30,533 nucleotides of DNA from CAYHGV01 sp964356135 (GCA_964356135.1 CAYHGV010000029.1:1-30533), one strand, 5' to 3'. Shown: positions 15,361 to 22,912, counted from the stretch's first letter. The notes: generated from the letters alone by a model not told the origin. Program-made: numbers and translations.

Positions 15361-16806
15361 TCAGCGAATCAAAATCGCTTTTTGGGTTTTGATTCGACCA
15401 TTAGCTGAAAGACACAGGAAGTAGGTCCCGCTGGGTACTTTTCGTCCGAAACTGTCACGTCCATCCCAGAACACCTCATAGCGGGCTGGTTCGTTTATCT
15501 GATTCGCAAGAATTCTAATCAATCGTCCGGTGCAATCAAAAACTCGCATAGAAACATTTTGGGGGCTACCGATTTGATAAACAATCCAAGTGCCCTCGTG
15601 AAAAGGATTCGGTTCATTTGGAAACAGGACAAAATCTCGAGGGTAATGTTTTGGGCACTCTTCGATGCCTGCGGTGTAAAAAAAGTCATAGATTACACCA
15701 AATATGGGATTGCCGCTTGTTGAGCCGAAAAGAGAAACGTAGAGATGAGTTGAGTCATCTTTATTGAGTGACCCGATAATCAAATCAACCGCGAAACCGG
15801 TGTATATTTCGGCTACAAGCTCCTCGGTCCATTGAGTTTCAGCATAGCTGAATTCACGCACCGCGAATGGAGGTGCCGGTTCTCCCTCAAAAGTCGAGGT
15901 AACCATATAAATGCGATTTTCCCCATTACCTCTGCCTGTTCCCAAACAGAGGGCGTATATTGCTATATCCGGTATTTTAAACGAATCCTTTGACCAAAAG
16001 CCATCATTGAAAGTAAACTCCATTACCTCCCCTGCAGTAGTCCAATTTGTAACCCCTAAATAAACTCGGTTTGTATCATCATTTTGGCCTACTCCAATTA
16101 CTAAAGGCCCTATCTTGGCTAATGGACCCCCTATTTCTGCCGTCAGGGCTATTGTATCCCGGAGCCATTTTCCTTCTGAATAGGTGTATTCTAAAATACC
16201 TATAGCCGAGTTTACAAAAAGCCTATTTAAGGAATTGTTGTGCCCAAAGCCAACTAAAATAGACGAAGCTGGAATCTTATCCACGGTATCTGGAAGCCAA
16301 CTTCCATTCCGGAATGTAAATTCAAAAATTGCACTGTCTCCACAGGTATACACCCGGACCGAATCGTCGTTACGCCCGACACCAAGCTTCACTGCCCACA
16401 TTCGTCCATTTGAATTTCCTAATGGTGTGACATTCCAAAGAGAATCTTCGTAAGTATATTCATAGACTTTACCATCTTGGTAAACCACGTATAGCCTATT
16501 CACATTATCGTTTCTCCCCGAACCCAAGGCAAGGGCATTTATATCAGTTTCTCGTTTGCATATAGTTTCATAAATCTCGCCGGGCCGGAATTCCTTCACC
16601 GTGCTGTCCGAGCAGGCGAGATAAAACCGATTTACCCCATCATTCCTTCCATCACCCAAAGCCATCCCCCAGAAGCCAACCGAATGATCGTAAAGTAGCT
16701 CCTTACTGCTCCACCCTGCCCAGAGGTTGGTTGCCAGTAACACCCCGAGGATTAGCAACAACCAAATCTTAGCGCTTCTTTTTAGTTGTTGGGTTATTTT
16801 AAACAT
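15361..16806 (-). CDS. Secreted seven-repeat (propeller-like) protein with sorting domain
   Basis: This is an exported 481-aa protein. The signal peptide is KRSAKIWLLLILGVLLATNL. Seven repeats of the form LGxGRNDxxNRxYxxxxxxxVxEFTYxxGxW start near residues 48, 91, 138, 183, 235, 285 and 340, each 43-55 aa. This suggests a seven-bladed beta-propeller with an Asn/Asp-rich loop (GRNDNVNR, GRNDDSVR, GHNNSLNR, GQNDDTNR). A sorting domain follows (FPNEPNPFHEGTWIVYQI, WDGRDSFGRKVPSGTYFL), ending TQKAILIR. The start is supported by GGGAGGGGG 2-3 bases before the ATG. I recognise no named family. A binding rather than catalytic role is inferred from the fold. It is upstream partner to the disrupted glycosidase-like gene. 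Confidence 0.8.
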   Translation of the reverse strand: MFKITQQLKRSAKIWLLLILGVLLATNLWAGWSSKELLYDHSVGFWGMALGDGRNDGVNRFYLACSDSTVKEFRPGEIYETICKRETDINALALGSGRNDNVNRLYVVYQDGKVYEYTYEDSLWNVTPLGNSNGRMWAVKLGVGRNDDSVRVYTCGDSAIFEFTFRNGSWLPDTVDKIPASSILVGFGHNNSLNRLFVNSAIGILEYTYSEGKWLRDTIALTAEIGGPLAKIGPLVIGVGQNDDTNRVYLGVTNWTTAGEVMEFTFNDGFWSKDSFKIPDIAIYALCLGTGRGNGENRIYMVTSTFEGEPAPPFAVREFSYAETQWTEELVAEIYTGFAVDLIIGSLNKDDSTHLYVSLFGSTSGNPIFGVIYDFFYTAGIEECPKHYPRDFVLFPNEPNPFHEGTWIVYQIGSPQNVSMRVFDCTGRLIRILANQINEPARYEVFWDGRDSFGRKVPSGTYFLCLSANGRIKTQKAILIR

Positions 16807-16870
16807 TTCCCCCTCCCTTTTTTAACCGACTAAAGGCCGATAAAATAGGATAATTACTATGCATCCTCTT

Positions 16871-16908
16871 CTCCAATCAAATATTGGAGTAATTTTTGGT
16901 TTTGTCAA
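16871..16908 (-). promoter_or_regulatory. Predicted promoter overlapped by a 19-bp palindrome
   Basis: On the minus strand TTGACA (16903-16908) and AATATT (16880-16885) are 17 bases apart. The -10 box lies inside a perfect inverted repeat, CTCCAAT-5-ATTGGAG, at 16871-16889, which could be an operator for the secreted-protein genes downstream. Confidence 0.45.
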
Positions 16909-17170
16909 GCAATTTTTCAGAATGATGTTAGCGTTTTAAAAAGAGTATATTTGGAACCAATAACCAATTTCTGGAGAGCTATGGAATTAAAAAATAATAG
17001 ATTCAGGCATAAGCAAAATTTAACATTTCCAACTGGTAAAAATTTAATTTAGCGACTTGGTAATAACAGTCTTGTGTGAGAAGTATAAAAACTCCAAACA
17101 TTTATTGGTTTGAGTAATAAACGGAACGAAAAAATTTTTTAACTACTACTGGTTCCCCCAAAAAAAAATC
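16909..17170. other. A/T-rich intergenic region
   Basis: This is an A/T-rich spacer between the mglA end and the secreted-protein promoter. A 23-codon ORF at 16981-17052 has GGAG upstream but no other support. I see no tRNA, repeat or clear terminator; the T-run just after the mglA stop (minus strand, about 17159-17170) lacks a convincing stem. Confidence 0.4.
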
Positions 17171-17746
17171 TCATATCTTCCTCAACACCATTTTACACAT
17201 ATCTTTTAACGTTTCGAACACGCCTGCGCCGACGGTCGCCACCGCTTCAAACCAGGACACATGGTCGGAATTGATGAGCGTCTCGAGCTCGTCGACCGGC
17301 ATAATGTTCGGCAGGTCGCGTTTATTATACTGCATAACATAGGGAAGTTGTTCCAAACTCAGATTGTAGCTTTTGAGATTTTCTTTAAGATTATAAAAGC
17401 TCTCGACATTCTCATCCTTCCGTTCGCGCTGCGAATCGGCGACGAAAATGAGTCCATCCGCACCCCGCAGGGTGATGCGCCGGGTTTCGTTGTAGTGCAC
17501 CTGACCGGGAACGGTATACAGATGAAACCGGGTCGTAAACCCCTTGACCTGACCCAGGTCGACCTGAAGGAAATCGAAAAACAGCGTCCGGTCGAGCTCG
17601 GTGGCGATGGTTATCAATCGACTCCGTGCCCCCGAATCGAGCTTCGAGTAAATATACTTGAGGTTGGTCGTTTTACCGCCCAACCCCGGTCCGTAATAAA
17701 CAACTTTGAGATTGATCTCCCGGGTCGCATAGTTGATAAAAGCCAC
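17171..17746 (-). CDS. mglA: MglA-like small GTPase
   Basis: This 191-aa Ras-like GTPase is of the bacterial MglA type, which acts at cell poles to control polarity or motility in other bacteria. The P-loop is GPGLGGKT (19-26). Switch II reads TVPGQ (77-81), lacking the Asp of classical DxxGQ, as is typical for MglA. The guanine-specificity motif NKRD is at 140-143. The start is a GTG at 17746 without a Shine-Dalgarno site, 9 bases after the roadblock gene, so translation probably depends on coupling. The pairing with a roadblock protein matches known MglA-MglB organisation, in which MglB is the GTPase-activating partner. What it controls here is not visible. Confidence 0.92.
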   Translation of the reverse strand: MAFINYATREINLKVVYYGPGLGGKTTNLKYIYSKLDSGARSRLITIATELDRTLFFDFLQVDLGQVKGFTTRFHLYTVPGQVHYNETRRITLRGADGLIFVADSQRERKDENVESFYNLKENLKSYNLSLEQLPYVMQYNKRDLPNIMPVDELETLINSDHVSWFEAVATVGAGVFETLKDMCKMVLRKI

Positions 17747-17755
17747 GGATGTCAG

Positions 17756-18241
17756 TTATCGGAACAGCTTGTCGAGTTCGCTTTCCGCTTCTTTGGTGAA
17801 ATCCTCGCCCATCTTTTCCGGCTTTTCGTCGGATTTTTTGAAAATATTGGTTATGAGCCGCGCGAGCTCATTCGCGGTGTTTTTCACCCGAACCCGGACC
17901 AGACCGAGAGTGGTGCGCTGGTCGAAGAGCACCGCCAGAATCAGCCCTTCGGCGATGGTCGAAAAATAGATGTGCTCTTTCACCCCCTGATGAAAGAGGG
18001 TCGTAAACTCCGGCTCACCGATCAGCGATGCCAACTGGGCGGTGGCGGCAAAATCGGCTGCGGACAGGGTTGCAAACGACTGGAGGTCAATTTTGCCGAT
18101 ATCTCCGATTGCAGTAATCAACCTCCCATCCCGGTCAATAATCAACACCGCTTTCGAATCCGAGGCGCGCGCGAGTCTGGTCAAAGCGTCCTTGATCGCA
18201 CCAAACCCTTCTTCGAATACCCGGATCCGCTCTTGCCGCAT
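17756..18241 (-). CDS. Roadblock/LC7 domain protein (MglB-like)
   Basis: This is a 161-aa protein with a roadblock/LC7 fold (about 20-130): SKAVLIIDRDGRLITAIGD, AADFAATAQLASLIG, HIYFSTIAEGLILAVLFDQR, TTLGLVRVRVKNTANELARL. A charged C-terminal tail of about 25 residues follows. Roadblock proteins of this type dimerise and act as GTPase-activating or scaffold partners of MglA. It lies directly before mglA and 57 bases after porB, so the pair may be read from the por promoter. The ATG has only a weak GGGGT upstream. Confidence 0.87.
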   Translation of the reverse strand: MRQERIRVFEEGFGAIKDALTRLARASDSKAVLIIDRDGRLITAIGDIGKIDLQSFATLSAADFAATAQLASLIGEPEFTTLFHQGVKEHIYFSTIAEGLILAVLFDQRTTLGLVRVRVKNTANELARLITNIFKKSDEKPEKMGEDFTKEAESELDKLFR

Positions 18242-18298
18242 CAGTCTACCCCGTGGAATAACGGTTTCCCTGTGACCCCTTAGTGAATAGCATTTCTC

Positions 18299-19240
18299 CT
18301 AACCCACAGGGTTCGCCCGTTTCTTCAAGGTCTCCCATTTGGCGTCAACTTCTTTCTGCAGTTCGTCGACCACCGCCTGGTTTTCGCCCTGCAACAGATG
18401 GCGGAACCGACCCTGGGATTCGAGCCAGAGCTTAATCGGTTTCTTCTCTTTGGGTGTGTAGTTGATCTTATAGACACCGTCCTGGTATTCGTAAATCGGC
18501 CAGATGCAGGTATCAAGCGCCAAGCGCGAAACCTCCACCGTCTTTTCCGGCGGATAGCCCCACCCCAACTGGCATAAGCCGAGAATATTGATAAACGTCG
18601 GCCCTTTCATCGAAAGCGCTTTCTCGACCTTGCCGATCAAATCCTGCCAGGGCCAGATTGCGGCTTGCGCCGCATAACTCGGCTGGTGGGCGACGATAAT
18701 CTCGGTCAAATCCTTTCTCGGCTGGAGCTTACCTGGAATCTTAGTCCCTGCCGGTGAAGTAGTGGTATGGGCACCGGTAGGAGTTGCCGAAGACCGCTGG
18801 ATTCCGGTGTTCATATAGGCTTCGTTATTATAGCACACGTAGAGGAAATCATGGCGCCGCTCAATCGCTCCGGATAGCGACTGGATACCGATATCGTAGG
18901 TTCCGCCGTCACCGCCGAAGGCGATGAATTTTAAATCTTCCTTCATCGATCCCTTACGCTGAAACGCCTTGTACGCCGCTTCCGCTCCGGTAATGGTAGC
19001 AGCCGCATTCTCAAACGCCGAATGGATGATCGGCACCCGCCAGTTGGTATAGGGATAAATCGTCGAAAAAATTTCTAAACAGCCGGTCGCCACTGCCGAT
19101 ACCACTTTAGTACCTGAGTGACCGGCAGCTAACATCACCTGCCGGATAGCTAACGCGCAACCGCAGCCTGAACAGGCGCGGTGGCCGTTCGAGAAGAGCT
19201 CAACCGGATTCTTAAGTGCAATCTCTTTTATCGTCGCCAT
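18299..19240 (-). CDS. porB: Pyruvate:ferredoxin oxidoreductase, beta subunit
   Basis: This 313-aa subunit binds thiamine diphosphate in the enzyme that converts pyruvate, CoA and oxidised ferredoxin to acetyl-CoA, CO2 and reduced ferredoxin. Visible are HRACSGCGCALAIRQVM, with Fe-S cluster cysteines, and the thiamine-binding GDGGTYDIGIQSLSGAIERR followed by YNNEAYMNTGIQRSSATP. A later LGLCQLGWGYPPEKTVEV is also typical of PorB. The start overlaps the porA stop by one base (TAATG) with GAGGG upstream. A related 2-oxoacid oxidoreductase cannot be excluded, but the sequence style is that of pyruvate enzymes. Confidence 0.93.
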   Translation of the reverse strand: MATIKEIALKNPVELFSNGHRACSGCGCALAIRQVMLAAGHSGTKVVSAVATGCLEIFSTIYPYTNWRVPIIHSAFENAAATITGAEAAYKAFQRKGSMKEDLKFIAFGGDGGTYDIGIQSLSGAIERRHDFLYVCYNNEAYMNTGIQRSSATPTGAHTTTSPAGTKIPGKLQPRKDLTEIIVAHQPSYAAQAAIWPWQDLIGKVEKALSMKGPTFINILGLCQLGWGYPPEKTVEVSRLALDTCIWPIYEYQDGVYKINYTPKEKKPIKLWLESQGRFRHLLQGENQAVVDELQKEVDAKWETLKKRANPVG

Positions 19241-20409
19241 TATTCCCTCACTCTCACATAGGAAACCAGGTTTTGATACTTACCGGTCTCCGCAACTTTC
19301 AAAAGTTCGCCGTAAACGGTCGTGATGTCGTCAATATCGATCTCTCTGCCGCCCAGCCCGTAGATATACGACAGGGTAATCGGTCGTTTGTCCGATTCGT
19401 AGAGCGCTGCCCGCACCTCGGTGAACAGCGGACCGCCGTAGGCGTTGACCGAATCCACCCGGTCCATTACCCCGACCACTTTGAACTTGCCGAGCACCCG
19501 CGCCAGGTCTCGATAAATCATCGGCCGGTAGACCCTCAGTCTGACCACGCCGACCTTTTTACCCGCTTTGCGCAAACCGTCGACGCACTCTTTTGCCGTG
19601 CCCGCAGTTGAACCCATAACCAGCACCACGACTTCGGCATCCTCGGTCTTATACTCTTCGATGATCGGATAGTAGCGGCCGAACCGGTCGCCGAACTCCC
19701 GTGCCACTTTTTCGATAATCGGCTGGACGTTCCGCATCGCCTCGACCTGGGACCGCTTGAACTCAAAAAAGTAATCGGTCAGCGTTGCCGGCCCGACCGT
19801 CAGCGGTTCTTTGGTATTCAACAGGCTGTACGCCGGCTTAAACGTTCCGACAAAATCTTTGACATCCTTGTCCGGCAGCAAATCGATTCGCTCCATGCAG
19901 TGGCTCAAAATGAAACCGTCGATCGTCACCATCACCGGCAGATAGGCGGTTTCCCCGATCCGCACCGCCTGGAAAATCGAATCGTATGCCTCCTGCGAAC
20001 TCTCACAGAAAATCTGAATCCAGCCTGAATCCCGCGACGCGATCGAATCGGAATGGTCGCAGTGGATGTTGAGGGGCGACGACAATGAACGGTTAACCAG
20101 ACAGAGGACGATCGGCAGCCGTAAGCCCGAGGCGATGAAAAGCATCTCGTGCATCAGCGCCAGACCCTGGGATGAGGTCGAGGTTAAAACCCGCGCGCCG
20201 GCTGCCGCCGCACCAATGCACGCCGACATCGCCGAATGCTCGGACTCGACCGCGACGAACTCGGTGTTGACCAAGCCGTCCGCTACGTAGCTTGCAAATA
20301 TCTGGACCACCTCGGTTGCGGGCGTAATCGGATATGCCGCGACCACATCCGGATTGATCTGCTTCATCGCATAAGCAAACGCCTCATTGCCGGTCTTGGC
20401 CGCAATCAT
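19240..20409 (-). CDS. porA: Pyruvate:ferredoxin oxidoreductase, alpha subunit
   Basis: This 389-aa subunit has the pyrimidine-binding domain of the 2-oxoacid:ferredoxin oxidoreductase family. The N-terminus reads GNEAFAYAMKQINPDVVAAY and PITPATEVVQ. FVAVESEHSAMSACIGAAAA and TSTSSQGLALMHEMLFIASG are family hallmarks, and a C-terminal transketolase-like domain carries VVVLVMGSTAGTAKECVDGL and MDRVDSVNAYGGPLFTEVRA. Its start overlaps the porD stop by 4 bases and its end overlaps the porB start by one, so the subunits are translationally coupled. Confidence 0.94.
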   Translation of the reverse strand: MIAAKTGNEAFAYAMKQINPDVVAAYPITPATEVVQIFASYVADGLVNTEFVAVESEHSAMSACIGAAAAGARVLTSTSSQGLALMHEMLFIASGLRLPIVLCLVNRSLSSPLNIHCDHSDSIASRDSGWIQIFCESSQEAYDSIFQAVRIGETAYLPVMVTIDGFILSHCMERIDLLPDKDVKDFVGTFKPAYSLLNTKEPLTVGPATLTDYFFEFKRSQVEAMRNVQPIIEKVAREFGDRFGRYYPIIEEYKTEDAEVVVLVMGSTAGTAKECVDGLRKAGKKVGVVRLRVYRPMIYRDLARVLGKFKVVGVMDRVDSVNAYGGPLFTEVRAALYESDKRPITLSYIYGLGGREIDIDDITTVYGELLKVAETGKYQNLVSYVRVRE

Positions 20410-20690
20410 TTCGCCTCCTTTTCCATCGTGATCGCCGTTGCCTTGGGCGGACAGACCTCGGCGCAGATGCCGCAGCCTTTGCAGTAATCGAGATCAATAC
20501 CCACGACCTTTTCGTTTTCAACCTTAATTGAAGCGTCCGGGCAGTAAATCCAGCAGATGAAGCACTGGATGCATTTATCGGCATGGAAAATGGGACGGAA
20601 ACTGCGCCATTCACCGGTGTGGTACTCGACCGCAGTTCCGCCCTCCAAAATTGCTCCGGTTGGCAGTTCTTTCCAGGATTTTAGTTTCAT
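20406..20690 (-). CDS. porD: Pyruvate:ferredoxin oxidoreductase, delta (ferredoxin-like) subunit
   Basis: This is a 94-aa electron-transfer subunit with two [4Fe-4S] motifs: CIQCFICWIYCP (about 41-52) and CKGCGICAEVCP (about 70-81). These pass electrons from thiamine-bound intermediates to external ferredoxin. The length and the N-terminal LKSWKELPTGAILEGGTA match archaeal- and Thermotoga-type PorD. It overlaps porG and porA by 4 bases on each side. Confidence 0.94.
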   Translation of the reverse strand: MKLKSWKELPTGAILEGGTAVEYHTGEWRSFRPIFHADKCIQCFICWIYCPDASIKVENEKVVGIDLDYCKGCGICAEVCPPKATAITMEKEAK

Positions 20691-21271
20691 TCTCCTTCGA
20701 CCTCCTCATAGGCTCGCTTAATCGAAAGGATGTTGCCTTCGATCAACTTGTCTCGACCCCGGAATTTAATCGACAGCTTATCTTTAATCGACGTAAGCAT
20801 CGGTTCGAAATCGAGAATGCCGGTCACCTTGATCATCGCACCCAACATCGGTGTATTGGGCACATCCCGACCGATCGTCTCCAGGGCGATCTTCGAGGCA
20901 TCAACCGTGTAGACTTTGATCGTGCTGTTTTTTAATCCAAGACGGTCCTTCAACATTCCGGGCGTCTCCTGGGAATTAACGAGAATGACGCCATCCGGGC
21001 GCACGCCTTCGGTCACCGCGACCTTGTCAATCAGCGTCGGGTCCAGGATCACGACCACCTTCGGGTTTTTCACGCCCGAGTGGATTCGGATGCGGATATT
21101 GGAAAGACGGTTGAAGGCTTGAACCGGTGCGCCCATCCGTTCCGGTCCGTATTCCGGAAATGCCTGAATGAACTTACCAGTTTCCAGTGCCGCTTCTCCA
21201 AACAACAGAGCTGCGGTCTTGGCGCCCTGACCGCCGCGACCGTGCCAGCGTATCTCAACAATATCTTCCAT
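20687..21271 (-). CDS. porG: Pyruvate:ferredoxin oxidoreductase, gamma subunit
   Basis: This 194-aa subunit is the first gene of the por operon. It starts with EIRWHGRGGQGAKTAALLFG, the CoA-binding-domain signature of the gamma family, followed by AFPEYGPERMGAPVQAFNRL. ATAGGAGG lies 8 bases before the ATG and a good promoter is upstream. The G-D-A-B order and separate subunits match the four-subunit enzyme of archaea and deep-branching bacteria, not the single-chain NifJ type, which fits an anaerobic ferredoxin-based metabolism. Confidence 0.94.
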   Translation of the reverse strand: MEDIVEIRWHGRGGQGAKTAALLFGEAALETGKFIQAFPEYGPERMGAPVQAFNRLSNIRIRIHSGVKNPKVVVILDPTLIDKVAVTEGVRPDGVILVNSQETPGMLKDRLGLKNSTIKVYTVDASKIALETIGRDVPNTPMLGAMIKVTGILDFEPMLTSIKDKLSIKFRGRDKLIEGNILSIKRAYEEVEGE

Positions 21272-21299
21272 GTATTTTGCCTCCTATGAATTATGCCCA

Positions 21300-21327
21300 A
21301 TACTATACCAACCGGTCACAATGTCAA
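21300..21327 (-). promoter_or_regulatory. Predicted promoter of the por operon
   Basis: On the minus strand TTGACA (21322-21327) and TAGTAT (21300-21305) are 16 bases apart, about 30 bases before the porG start. The same hexamers and spacing occur before the DUF2271-like gene. Confidence 0.65.
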
Positions 21328-21407
21328 GAGGTGGGTTCCTCGGTTGCGGCTCTGGGATGGGGTGCAGAGGTGATGAGGAGCAGGGGTGAAGACAAAGAGA
21401 GAACTTA

Positions 21408-21478
21408 CGTCTCTCTTCTTACAACTTCCGTCTTACTTCTCACGTCTTCCGTTTCACGCCTTTCGTCTTACGCTTTAC
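21408..21478. repeat. Degenerate 7-bp tandem array (first)
   Basis: Read on the minus strand this stretch is a tandem of heptamers around ACGTAAG: GCGTAAG, ACGAAAG, ACGGAAG, ACGTGAG, AAGTAAG, ACGTAAG and variants, about ten units. It is the kind of array that gives spurious LTSYVLRLTS-like translations. It is non-coding. Confidence 0.75.
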
Positions 21479-21495
21479 TTTCCGTCATTCTGAGT

Positions 21496-21515
21496 TTGTG
21501 CCCGAAAGGGCACAA
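21496..21515. other. Perfect hairpin with GAAA loop
   Basis: TTGTGCCC-GAAA-GGGCACAA forms an 8-bp perfect stem closed by a GNRA-type tetraloop. No T-run follows, so it is not a typical terminator. Further short hairpins follow in the same spacer (GCGACCC/GGGTCGC at 21606-21624 and a CGGGG/CCCCG stem near 21653). Confidence 0.5.
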
Positions 21516-21605
21516 CGTTATGCGCAGCATCGATTGAGCCCGCCAATGCATCATGGCGGACGAGATCAAGAATCTCAATTTACGGAGGTTTCAAAACCCG
21601 GTAGT

Positions 21606-21766
21606 GCGACCCTTTCAGGGTCGCCTTGCACTCACATTGAGATGTAGCTCGGGGATTCATCCCCCGTATTTTCCAATATCAGCAGGATTCTTCCTGCAGT
21701 TTATTAAAAAACTCAAGATTCACAATTTGTAAACCATTAAATAGTAGTCCGTCCCCGTTTCCCTAT
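21606..21766. repeat. Intergenic direct repeat, copy A
   Basis: This segment aligns with copy B at 22648-22819. Shared blocks are GCG-CCCT-TCAGGGTCGC, GTAGC-CGGGG-TT-ATCCCCCG, TTATTAAAAAA-TCAAGAT-CACAAT and AAATAGTAGTCCGT-CCC-TTTCCCTA. The two copies flank the mazE/mazF pair in direct orientation. Confidence 0.7.
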
Positions 21767-21768
21767 GC

Positions 21769-21834
21769 GCCTCTCTTCTTACATCTTCCGTCTTACTCCT
21801 TACGTCTCACGTCTTACGTTTTTACGTTTCAAAA
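21769..21834. repeat. Degenerate 7-bp tandem array (second)
   Basis: This array has the same heptamer family as 21408-21478 (minus strand ACGTAAG, ACGTGAG, ACGTAAG, GAGTAAG, ACGGAAG, ATGTAAG). It runs up to the last codons of mazF. Confidence 0.75.
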
Positions 21835-22164
21835 AATGCACGCGTCGAGTATGGACAGCACCTCGTCGAGCACGACCTCGGTCGCCCTCCCTATCCGCCG
21901 GGCATCGCGCGCCCGGAAATCGACGGACTTCACCTGCTCGACCATGACGAACCCGCTAACCCGGGGGTCGTCGCGGACCGGGACATGGAACGGAAAACTC
22001 CGGTCTACGGTCGTGAGTGGGCAGACGATGGCAAGACCGGCATGCCGGTTGAAGAGCGTATTACTCACCACCAGCGCCGGTCTCCGGCCTTTCTGCTCAT
22101 GGCCGGACTGCGGGTCGAAAGAGACGGCAATGAAATCGCCTTTGTCAGGCACATAGCCGGCCAT
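21829..22164 (-). CDS. mazF: MazF/PemK-family toxin (mRNA interferase)
   Basis: This is a 111-aa endoribonuclease of the MazF/PemK type. Family motifs are VPDKGDFIAVSFDPQSGHEQ, KGRRPALVVSNTLFN, AIVCPLTTVDRSFPFHVPV and GFVMVEQVKSVDFRARDA, with a C-terminal helix (EVVLDEVLSILDA). The length is complete. It cleaves RNA unless bound by the antitoxin. Unusually, the antitoxin gene lies 131 bases upstream and not adjacent, and no Shine-Dalgarno sequence precedes the ATG because the nearby bases belong to an inverted repeat (22170-22181). The 3' end touches the heptamer array. Confidence 0.9.
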   Translation of the reverse strand: MAGYVPDKGDFIAVSFDPQSGHEQKGRRPALVVSNTLFNRHAGLAIVCPLTTVDRSFPFHVPVRDDPRVSGFVMVEQVKSVDFRARDARRIGRATEVVLDEVLSILDACIF

Positions 22165-22169
22165 TTATG

Positions 22170-22297
22170 AGTGTGGTGTTTTCTTAATAATTTTCATTTT
22201 CCTTTTATCTCATTCTATCGTTATCTTCGGAAATTCCTAACCTTCAGGCGAAAAATACAAACTTGGTTAGATATAGAAATCTTGGAAACACCACACT
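22170..22297. repeat. 128-bp segment bounded by 12-bp inverted repeats
   Basis: AGTGTGGTGTTT (22170-22181) is the exact reverse complement of AAACACCACACT (22286-22297). The A/T-rich segment between lies exactly between the antitoxin stop and the toxin start. It could be a miniature insertion-type element or a structured leader; a further CTAACC/GGTTAG pair lies inside. No clear target duplication is seen. Confidence 0.55.
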
Positions 22298-22541
22298 AGA
22301 CCTCTTTACCCGCCGGTTTTCCCCAGCCGACCTCGCCCGGTTTATAAGTCTTCGGGATTCTCGCCACGAGTTCTTGAAGCCGTTGTCTCCCCCTCACCCG
22401 CCGTGCCGGAACTATGACAATTGCGCCGTCATGGAAGGACACATCGACCGCGTCGCCGACCGAAATCCGGGCTTCGTCAAGAACCTGCCGGGCGAGCCGG
22501 AGACCCTGGCTGTTACCCCATTTTTGAATTTTCGTAACCAT
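22296..22541 (-). CDS. mazE: MazE/AbrB-type antitoxin
   Basis: This is an 81-aa antitoxin with a swapped-hairpin AbrB DNA-binding N-terminus: VTKIQKWGNSQGLRLARQVL, DEARISVGDAVDVSF and GAIVIVPARRVRG. The C-terminal tail (ARIPKTYKPGEVGWGKPAG) would bind and neutralise the toxin. The start at 22541 has ATAGGAGG 4-5 bases upstream; an in-frame start at 22583 would add residues outside the family. Its TAG stop lies inside the inverted repeat that separates it from mazF. By analogy it should repress its own promoter. Confidence 0.88.
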   Translation of the reverse strand: MVTKIQKWGNSQGLRLARQVLDEARISVGDAVDVSFHDGAIVIVPARRVRGRQRLQELVARIPKTYKPGEVGWGKPAGKEV

Positions 22542-22912
22542 ACCGCCTCCTATGTTTATACAAAGTATAGCCCTCGGCTGCACCTTGTCAAGACCATTGC
22601 GCAGAAACCGACCTTTGGGGGGTTAAAAGTGGTTGCCGCCCCTATTTGCGCCCTTATCAGGGTCGCTCGGCGGTTCTTTTAACCCAGCGTAGCGCGGGGG
22701 TTTATCCCCCGCATTGTTCGATTTTTCGTGTATCGATAAGATGTTTCTTGTTGTTCATTAAAAAATCAAGATCCACAATCAGTCAGCCGTAAAATAGTAG
22801 TCCGTTCCCATTTCCCTACCTTTCTTTGCTTTTACTAAAAACCAGCCTGTCCCCTTATCTCTTGTCCAACCATGTGTTTACCTTTCAATTAAAAATATTT
22901 CTAACGCCGATG
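22542..22912. other. Intergenic region with repeat copy B and TGTCCCC-type motifs
   Basis: No gene is seen. TTGACA on the minus strand near 22587-22592 probably serves mazE. The rest holds direct repeat copy B and, at 22844-22858, AGCCTGTCCCC, similar to AGCCTGCCCCC at 24127-24137 and GTCCGTCCCC at 21748-21757. Confidence 0.5.
22648..22819. repeat. Intergenic direct repeat, copy B
   Basis: This is the partner of 21606-21766. The best-conserved block is the 3' part, around TAGTAGTCCGTTCCCATTTC. Confidence 0.7.

Noticed and set aside
16981..17052. 23-codon ORF with GGAG upstream
   Set aside because: It is too short, lies in A/T-rich spacer, and has no neighbour or motif to support it.
21496..21515. 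Rho-independent terminator
   Set aside because: The stem is perfect, but no T-run follows on either strand and no gene ends nearby in the right orientation.
22542..22583. 14-residue longer start for the antitoxin
   Set aside because: The family begins at MVTKIQKWGNSQG, and a strong ribosome site sits before that ATG.
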